DNA from: DATKQI01 sp035532755
GTDB taxonomy: Bacteria; Pseudomonadota; Alphaproteobacteria; Acetobacterales; Acetobacteraceae
Reading direction: 5' to 3'
DNA length: 18,265 bases
NCBI GenBank assembly: GCA_035532755.1
Contig: DATKQI010000354.1
Location: 1 to 18,265, forward strand
Below are positions 13,080 through 18,265 of this stretch, piece after piece. The notes under the pieces are model-generated. The model was not told the origin of the DNA and did not search any database. It saw only the letters and a program-made list of their open reading frames with translations. A program made the position numbers and the translations under genes. The stretch's first letter is position 1. Every line of letters starts with the position of its first letter.

Positions 13080-14648
13080 CTATGCGCCCAAACGCTCCTT
13101 GATGCGGTCCGCGACGCGCAGGGCGTTGGCGATGATGGTGAGCGTGGGGTTCACCGCGCCGATTGAGGGAAAGAAGCTGGCATCCGCGATGTACAGATTG
13201 TCCAGCTCGTGCGTACGGCAATCGAGGTCCAGCACGGAACGTGCCGGGTCGGTCCCGAAGCGGCACGTGCCAGCCTGATGCGCTGTTCCGTTGATCGGGA
13301 TGTTCTTGCCCAGGTAGAGACTGCGCTCCAGCAGATGCGAATGCGCGCCGATCGGCTCCAGCAGGCTTTCCAACTTGCGCTTCAGCCGACGAGCCGCTTC
13401 TTCGTTGCCCTGGGCCACGTCCAGAACGACCCTGTCTCCATCATAGCCGATCCGGTTTTCCGGCCGCGGTAGGTCCTCGCTTTGCAGCCAGAAATCCATG
13501 GAATACTCGGCCATCTTGTCGAACGGCATTTCCGGCACCCAGGACAGCCACGACGGAAGCGCCTCGCCGCGGATCTGCTCGCCGTGCGATGCCGCGCACA
13601 TCTGGATCAACCCCATCGGATAATTCCAGTCGGCATCGCCGAAATAGTAATCGCTGACTGCGAGCGTCTTCTGGAATACGGTGGGGTTCGGCTGCTTCAG
13701 CAGCGCCATCAGCACATTCATGTTGTGCCGCATGTAATTGCGCCCGACCTGATCCGATCCGTTGGCGAGTCCGCGCGGATGCGCGTCATTGGCGGAGCGG
13801 AGCAGCAGCAATGCCGAGCTGAGCGCCCCGCACGCGACCACCACGATATCGGCCGAGTATTGTTCCTTCTGTCCGTCACGGAGGACGTGCACGCGGCTGA
13901 CCATGCGGCCGGAGGCGTCGGTCTCCAGGCGGCTGACGAACGCATTGGTCAGCAAGGTGAAGTTGTCATGTGCCGCGAGGGTGGGATCGACGCAGATCAC
14001 CTGCGCATCCGCCTTGGCATTGATCGCGCAGGGGAAACCGTCGAAGGCGTCGCAGCGGATGCATGGGCTGGTGGGTGTCGGCCTGTTGTCCTTCTCGTCG
14101 AGCAGGATGCCAAGCGGCAGGTGGAACGGATGCAGCCCCTCTTTCTCCAGACGGTCGTTCAGTGCCTGGATGCGCGGTTCGTGCGACACGGGCGGATGGG
14201 CAAATGGCCTGCTCGACCACGGTTCGTTCGGGTCCTCGCCACGTTTGCCGTGCACATGGAACAGCTCCTCCGCCTGGCAGTAATACGGCTCGAACACATC
14301 GTAGCCGAGCGGCCAGGCAGGGGAGATGCCGTCGGAGTGTTGCAGCGCACCGAAATCTCGTTCGCGCAAGCGGAGCAGGGCCGCACCGTACACCTTCGAG
14401 TTGCCGCCGACAAAGTAATGCAGGCCAGGATGAAACGTCTCTCCATTCCTCCCGTACCATGTATCCTTTGCCTGGTACGTGCCGTCCACGAATACCGTCT
14501 TCGAGTCCCAGTTCGCGCGCGAGCGCGGCAGATAATCGCCACGCTCCAGCATCAGAATGTGCTTGCCGGTCGGGGCCAGCCTGTGGGCGAGCGACCCTCC
14601 GCCAGGCCCGCTGCCGATGACAATCAGATCGTAATGGTCGGATGGCAT
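13080..14648 (-). CDS. GMC-family FAD-dependent oxidoreductase
   Basis: A 522-aa flavoenzyme of the glucose-methanol-choline family that oxidises alcohol or sugar hydroxyls. The N-terminal FAD-binding loop is VIGSGPGGGSLAHRLA (10-25) with the acidic LMLERGDYL (32-40). GGNSKVYGAALLR (80-92) is the second FAD-contact segment. The catalytic pair is visible as H457 (HQAGTCRFG) and N500 (VNPTLTIIANALR). There is no Tat or Sec signal, so it is probably cytoplasmic. GGAAGGG lies about 8 bp upstream of ATG 14648. It follows the SDR gene by 75 bp on the same strand. The sequence resembles bacterial sugar or cyclic-polyol 2-/3-dehydrogenases (CIRCDAFDGFPCAINAKADA segment), but no substrate can be assigned. 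Confidence 0.9.
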   Translation of the reverse strand: MPSDHYDLIVIGSGPGGGSLAHRLAPTGKHILMLERGDYLPRSRANWDSKTVFVDGTYQAKDTWYGRNGETFHPGLHYFVGGNSKVYGAALLRLRERDFGALQHSDGISPAWPLGYDVFEPYYCQAEELFHVHGKRGEDPNEPWSSRPFAHPPVSHEPRIQALNDRLEKEGLHPFHLPLGILLDEKDNRPTPTSPCIRCDAFDGFPCAINAKADAQVICVDPTLAAHDNFTLLTNAFVSRLETDASGRMVSRVHVLRDGQKEQYSADIVVVACGALSSALLLLRSANDAHPRGLANGSDQVGRNYMRHNMNVLMALLKQPNPTVFQKTLAVSDYYFGDADWNYPMGLIQMCAASHGEQIRGEALPSWLSWVPEMPFDKMAEYSMDFWLQSEDLPRPENRIGYDGDRVVLDVAQGNEEAARRLKRKLESLLEPIGAHSHLLERSLYLGKNIPINGTAHQAGTCRFGTDPARSVLDLDCRTHELDNLYIADASFFPSIGAVNPTLTIIANALRVADRIKERLGA

Positions 14649-14671
14649 CCCGGTATCCCTTCCGGCGGGAT

Positions 14672-14687
14672 GTTCATGGAAATGAAC
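14672..14687. other. short inverted repeat between SDR and GMC genes
   Basis: GTTCAT, GGAA, ATGAAC form a perfect 6-bp inverted repeat in the 75-bp spacer, just upstream of the GMC ribosome binding site. It could be a small operator or an mRNA hairpin; it lacks a T-tract and is too weak for a confident terminator. Confidence 0.25.
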
Positions 14688-14723
14688 CGCACGTGAGCGG
14701 AGGTTTCGATCCGCAACAGCCGC

Positions 14724-15716
14724 TCAGACGTTGAGACGTTTTGCGAGCAGGTGCAGCCCGGTGAGAACGCCGAGCCCGACGGCAGCCCGGAAGACGGTGC
14801 GGTGCCGGTCGGTAAACATTTCCCAGCTGCGGGATTTGGCGCGGTTGTCGAAGCGGCCATGGGCGCCGTAATCGCCGCGCACGGGCTGGAACAGGTTGGC
14901 GGGCGGATCCTCCCCGATCGGCAGGTCGGAAAGCTGCCCGCTATAACCGGCGCTGGCCAGATAGCGATCGATCAGCCCGGGGGCGATCCTGTTGGCAAGA
15001 ATTGCCTGCACTGTCGGGTAACCGACCCAGATTTGCCGGCGCTTGTGGGTCGCGGCGAAGTAGATCGCCCGCGCCGGAACTTCGGGCTGGTAGATCGGCG
15101 CAACCGGCTTGGCCTTCCGGCCCATCTTGTTCATCGCCCAGTCGAATTGCGGCGTGTTCACGGCCGGGAGATCAACCATCGTCAGGACGATGTTCAGCCT
15201 GTCATGGATGATCTCGGAGCGCAGCGAATCCGTGAAGCCGCGAATGGCAAATTTTGCGCCGCAATAGATCGATTGCAGCGGCACCGAACGATAGCCGAGC
15301 GCCGACCCGACATTGACGATCGTGCCCCTGTTGCGCTGGCGCATCCGCTTCAACGCCGCCATCGTCCCGTGCACCTGCCCCAGATAGGTAACCTGCGTGC
15401 CGCGCAGAAACTCCTCCGCCGTGAGTTTGCTGACAGGGGCAAACACCGTTGCCATAGCGACGTTCACCCAGACATCAATGGGCCCCAACTCCTCCTCGGC
15501 CCGGCTGGCGGCGGCCTCCACCGCGGCGGCGTCCGCCACATCCGTAGGGATCGGCAACGCCCGGACGCCGAGCCCGCGAAACTCCGCAGCCGCGGTGTTC
15601 AGCCGCTCCTCGTCGCGTGACAGCAGGGCCACATCGCAGCCTTGGCGCGCAAATTCTCGCGCCGCCGCGCGGCCAACCCCTGCACCGGCACCGGTGATGA
15701 CGACGATCTTCGGCAT
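14724..15716 (-). CDS. short-chain dehydrogenase/reductase with C-terminal extension
   Basis: A 330-aa SDR. The NAD(P)-binding TGAGAGVG lies at 8-15; S138 (NVGSALG) and the Y151-x3-K155 pair (YCGAK) form the catalytic triad. The NNAG position reads NVAM (85-88), a variant seen in a longer SDR subgroup. R34 after LLS suggests NADP preference. Classical SDRs are about 250 aa; this one has an extra 80 residues ending in a hydrophobic stretch (AAVGLGVLTGLHLLA) that may anchor it to the membrane. I chose ATG 15716 because the fold begins immediately (MPKIVVITGAG); the frame upstream has no family features. It is probably co-transcribed with the GMC gene, so the two may oxidise the same substrate in sequence. 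Confidence 0.9.
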   Translation of the reverse strand: MPKIVVITGAGAGVGRAAAREFARQGCDVALLSRDEERLNTAAAEFRGLGVRALPIPTDVADAAAVEAAASRAEEELGPIDVWVNVAMATVFAPVSKLTAEEFLRGTQVTYLGQVHGTMAALKRMRQRNRGTIVNVGSALGYRSVPLQSIYCGAKFAIRGFTDSLRSEIIHDRLNIVLTMVDLPAVNTPQFDWAMNKMGRKAKPVAPIYQPEVPARAIYFAATHKRRQIWVGYPTVQAILANRIAPGLIDRYLASAGYSGQLSDLPIGEDPPANLFQPVRGDYGAHGRFDNRAKSRSWEMFTDRHRTVFRAAVGLGVLTGLHLLAKRLNV

Positions 15717-15881
15717 GTCGGCTGATTTTCCCAATACGCAGAGCCCCGGTTTCGTGATCATCGCAAAGCGCGTCGAACATCGAACGCAGCGCATCGGGCT
15801 GCTCCATGCGATAACAAACCAGGCATGGCGGAAGTTCCCGTCGGGCGCAGGAATGACAGCGGAGTGGCCGGGCCTGCACAA

Positions 15882-16121
15882 TCAGCGCCGATGCTCCGGA
15901 CTTTCCCGGCCGCGCCGGGGCGAGAACGTGCTCGGCGGGCGCCCTGCGTAGGCGGCGAACGCCACTGTGAAGGCGCCGACGCTGTTGAAGCCCACGGCGA
16001 AGGCCGTTTGCGTCACGCTCAGATGCTCGCGGGAGAGAAGCTCCATCGCCCGGTTCATGCGAATCTCCCGCATGAAATCCCGCCACGGCAGGCCAAGCTC
16101 GTCACGGAACCGGCGGCGCAG
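15882..16121 (-). pseudogene. C-terminal fragment of an AraC-family regulator
   Basis: About 80 codons on the minus strand encode the second half of an AraC/XylS DNA-binding domain: LRRRFRDELGLPWRDFMREI, then RMNRAMELL and the final helix-turn-helix VTQTAFAVGFNSVGAFTVAFAAYAG. The sequence begins abruptly near 16121, where a TGA follows four unrelated codons upstream and a plus-strand ABC ATPase fragment begins. The sensor domain and the first helix-turn-helix are missing, so this is a remnant. It points the same way as the SDR and GMC genes downstream, and the intact ancestor may have been their regulator. The 165 bp between it and the SDR gene show nothing else I can support. Confidence 0.78.
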
Positions 16122-16321
16122 CGGACAGTCGCATCAACAGCCTCGGCCGGATCGAACGCTCGATGGTCGCGATCGCCCGCGCCCAGGCGGCGGATGCCGA
16201 GGTGCTGGTGCTGGACGAACCCACCGCCAGCCTGCCCACCGGGGAGGTGGCGCGCCTGTTCGCCGCGCTGAGGCGCCTGCGCGCGCAGGGCATCGGCATG
16301 ATCTACGTCTCCCACCGGCTG
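16122..16321 (+). pseudogene. internal fragment of a sugar ABC transporter ATPase (RbsA/XylG type)
   Basis: About 66 codons match the signature-to-H-loop segment of a sugar importer ATPase domain: LGRIERSMVAIARA (signature region), VLVLDEPTASLP (Walker B) and GMIYVSHRL (H-loop). Walker A and the Q-loop are absent on the left, where the sequence changes into the AraC remnant. On the right, homology ends right after the H-loop His, at about 16321, and the permease continues in a different frame. It cannot make a working ATPase. Confidence 0.8.
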
Positions 16322-17034
16322 GCGCGGCGATGGGCTTTGTCAACGGCCTGCTCGTGGAAGTGGCGCAGATCGACAGTTTCATCGCGACACTCGGCACCGG
16401 CACCATCCTCTACGCGCTGGCGCTGTGGTACACCGGGGGGCGCCAGGTGATCGGAACGCTGCCGCTCGCGTTCCTGGACATCAACGGGCTGTTCGTGTTC
16501 GGCCTGCCGATCACGAGCTTCTATGTGCTCGCCCTCGCCCTGCTGCTCTGGATCATGGCCGAACGGCTGCCGCTGGGTCGGCACATCTACGCGATCGGCG
16601 CGAGCCCGAAGGTGGCGGCGCTGAACGGCATCCCGGTGCGGGCCTACGTGCTGGGGGTATTCATCGCCTCCGGCGTGTTCACCGCATTCGCCGGCGTGGT
16701 GCTCGCCTCCAAGCTGCGGATCGGGCAGGCGAGCGTCGGGCTGGAATACCTGCTGGCGGCACTGGTCGGCGCGTTCCTCGGCTCCACCACGATCCGCCCG
16801 GGCCGGGTGAACGTGTGGGGCACCGTGGTGGGCGTGCTGATCCTCGCCGTCGGCATCTCCGGCATCCAGCAGCTCGGTGGGGCGTTCTTCGTGGAGCCGC
16901 TGTTCAACGGCGTCACCCTCGTCATCGCCATCGGCCTCGCCGGCTATGCGCAGCGCCGCCGCGTCGGCGTGCGCAAGGCCCCCGCGCCGGAAGGTGCGGC
17001 ACTCGCGCCCTCGCCGGCGCAACAGCAACGCTGA
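16319..17034 (+). pseudogene. sugar ABC transporter permease (RbsC type) lacking its N-terminus
   Basis: Reading from about 16319 (first ATG 16330, 234 codons) gives a clear ribose-type permease from the middle of the protein onward. MGFVNGLLVEVAQIDSFIATLGT corresponds to roughly residue 100 of RbsC-like proteins. The cytoplasmic coupling loop (GRHIYAIGASPKVAALNGIP) and later membrane helices follow, and the frame closes normally at 17034. About 100 N-terminal residues and the first membrane helices are missing, along with the end of the ATPase gene, so a deletion joined the two. A shortened protein from ATG 16330 could in principle be made, but it is unlikely to work with the ATPase broken. 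The stop is 26 bp before the intact binding-protein gene. Confidence 0.8.
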
Positions 17035-17060
17035 ACGAAAACGAAAAAACGGAGGAAACC

Positions 17061-18170
17061 ATGAAAACACCCGCCATTCACCAGATCGCACTCGGTGCGG
17101 TCTTGCTCGCACTGCCGCTCGCCCCGGCGCACGCGGCGGATTACGTCGCCCAGGCCAAGGCCTTCATCGCCAAGGTCACCGCCCCGGTGAATACCTGGGC
17201 CGACCCCACCACCGGCCCGCGCGCCGTGCCGCACAAGCTGGTGGTCTATGTCTCCACCGATCAGCGCAACGGCGGGGCGCGCGGCGTGGGGCAGGGGGCG
17301 GCGCAGGCGGCGAAGGTGGTGGGCTGGGATTTCCGCGTGCTGGACGGCCAAGGCACGGTCTCCGGCCAGACCTCGGCCATGGGCCAGGCGATCGCGCTGA
17401 AGCCGAACGGGATCATCCTCGGCGGCGTGGATGCCTTGCAGGAAGCCCCGGCAGTGGCGCAGGCGGAGAAGCTCGGCATCAAGGTGGTGGGCTGGCACGC
17501 GGGCCCGAAACCGGGGCCGATGGCCACACCCCCGGTCTTCGCGAACATCACGACCGATCCGCTGCAAGTGGCGAAGGCGGCGGCGCTGTATGCGGTGGCG
17601 CAATCCAATGGCCACGCCGGCGTGGTGATCTTCACCGATAGCGCCTACAAGATCGCCATCGCGAAATCCGATGCGATGGCCGCCGCCATCCGCCAGTGCA
17701 CGGGCTGCAAGGTGCTGGCGGTGGAGGATACGCCGCTCGCCAACGTCTCCAGCCGCATGCCGCAGCTTGCCACCACGCTGCTGCAGCGCTTCGGCGCGAA
17801 ATGGACCTACAGCCTCGGCATCAACGATCTGTATTTCGATTTCATCGCCCCATCGCTGCAAGCCGCCGGCATCGGCGGCAACGGCCATCCGTCGAACATC
17901 TCCGCAGGCGATGGCTCGGCCTCCGCCTTCCAGCGCATTCGCACGAAGCAGTACCAGGTGGCGACGGCGGCCGAACCGCTCACCCTGCAAGGCTGGGAAT
18001 GCATCGATGAGCTGAACCGCGCCTTCGCCGGCCAGAAATGGAGCGGCTACGTGCCCCCCGTGCACCTGTTCACCCTCGCCAACATCAAATCCGACGGCGG
18101 GCCGAACAACATTTACGACCCCAACAACAGCTATCGCGCGATCTACACGAAGATCTGGACCGGAAAATAA
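17061..18170 (+). CDS. periplasmic sugar-binding protein of an ABC importer
   Basis: A 369-aa type-I periplasmic binding protein (RbsB-like sugar-binding class). The signal peptide is residues 1-25 (Lys near the start, hydrophobic ALGAVLLALPLA, cleavage after AHA). The mature protein has the fold's regular beta-alpha pattern: KLVVYVSTDQRNGGARGVG near 59-77, NGIILGGVDALQEAPAV, AGVVIFTDSAYKIAIAK and YSLGINDLYFDFIAP near 254-268. GGAGGAA precedes ATG 17061 by a few bases. It looks fully intact although the ATPase and permease genes just upstream are broken, so it is either a recent orphan, serves another transporter, or has a binding role of its own. Confidence 0.9.
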   Translation: MKTPAIHQIALGAVLLALPLAPAHAADYVAQAKAFIAKVTAPVNTWADPTTGPRAVPHKLVVYVSTDQRNGGARGVGQGAAQAAKVVGWDFRVLDGQGTVSGQTSAMGQAIALKPNGIILGGVDALQEAPAVAQAEKLGIKVVGWHAGPKPGPMATPPVFANITTDPLQVAKAAALYAVAQSNGHAGVVIFTDSAYKIAIAKSDAMAAAIRQCTGCKVLAVEDTPLANVSSRMPQLATTLLQRFGAKWTYSLGINDLYFDFIAPSLQAAGIGGNGHPSNISAGDGSASAFQRIRTKQYQVATAAEPLTLQGWECIDELNRAFAGQKWSGYVPPVHLFTLANIKSDGGPNNIYDPNNSYRAIYTKIWTGK

Positions 18171-18210
18171 TCCGCCCACGCTTGCCAGACAGACACAAGG
18201 AAGAAGCGAT

Positions 18211-18265
18211 ATGCCGGACCGGATGACACCCGCCCACGCCCGCAACATGCGCATCATCGGCCATA
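18211..18265 (+). CDS. start of an unidentified gene (cut by window edge), possibly LVIVD-repeat protein
   Basis: ATG 18211 preceded by AAGGAAG opens 18 codons to the right edge (MPDRMTPAHARNMRIIGH). The ARNMRIIGH opening resembles what I remember of LVIVD-repeat beta-propeller proteins that often begin NMRxIGHSDQGGRPDG, but the visible part is too short to be sure. It is 40 bp after the binding-protein gene on the same strand, so it is probably in the same transcript. Confidence 0.45.
   Translation, partial: MPDRMTPAHARNMRIIGH

Noticed and set aside
12760..13266. 168-codon minus-strand frame covering the 12.8-13.2 kb region
   Set aside because: It overlaps the 3' end of the GMC gene in another frame and is antisense to the SMP-30 fragment, with no recognisable features.
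15475..16086. 203-codon minus-strand frame overlapping the AraC remnant and SDR gene
   Set aside because: The AraC and SDR sequences with real motifs are in the other frames; this one is Arg/Gly-rich throughout.
16944..18257. 437-codon minus-strand open frame opposite the sugar-binding protein
   Set aside because: The plus strand encodes a clear binding protein with signal peptide and ribosome binding site; the antisense translation has low-complexity composition and no motifs.
1..18265. tRNA, rRNA, CRISPR, IS element or attachment-site signals
   Set aside because: No regularly spaced repeats, no transposase or integrase-like proteins, and no tRNA- or rRNA-like sequence were seen, even at the rearrangement joints.

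Overview
The window is about 18 kb of GC-rich, densely packed bacterial DNA. Codon use and gene families suggest an alphaproteobacterium, perhaps of the Rhodospirillales/Acetobacteraceae type. That placement is an impression, because no rRNA or other marker gene is present. No tRNA, rRNA, CRISPR array, transposase or phage gene was seen.

Region 1 (1-3154, minus strand): a MacB/LolCDE-like ABC export system. A small secreted protein comes first, then two ATPases in tandem, then an FtsX-type permease that runs off the left edge. The reading frames overlap.

Region 2 (3335-9944): a LysR-type regulator (minus) faces a compact five-gene plus-strand operon across about 130 bp. That gap holds a perfect 8+3+8 palindrome with a T-N11-A core. 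The operon encodes an M19 dipeptidase-fold protein lacking the usual HxD and bridging Glu metal ligands, an Ldh-family NAD(P)H oxidoreductase, a 558-aa protein I do not recognise, a DUF3726-type protein, and a SABATH-family carboxyl/N-methyltransferase. This is the best candidate for an undescribed small-molecule pathway.

Region 3 (9980-15716, minus strand): a catabolic-looking block. SDR and GMC oxidoreductases are followed, after a 316-bp gap, by four overlapping genes (DoxX-like, cupin, SMP-30/gluconolactonase-type lactonase, two-domain VOC protein). GMC oxidation followed by lactone hydrolysis is a plausible biochemical logic, but the substrate is unknown.

Region 4 (12874-13070 and 15882-17034): gene debris. 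A plus-strand N-terminal SMP-30 fragment abuts the GMC gene. At the other end of the SDR/GMC block, a C-terminal AraC fragment (minus) abuts a sugar-ABC ATPase fragment (plus), which is fused out of frame to a permease lacking its N-terminus. A plausible history is an ancestral plus-strand operon (SMP-30, ATPase, permease, binding protein) broken by the minus-strand AraC-SDR-GMC module, followed by an internal deletion.

Region 5 (17061-18265, plus strand): an intact periplasmic sugar-binding protein, then the first 18 codons of another gene cut by the window edge.
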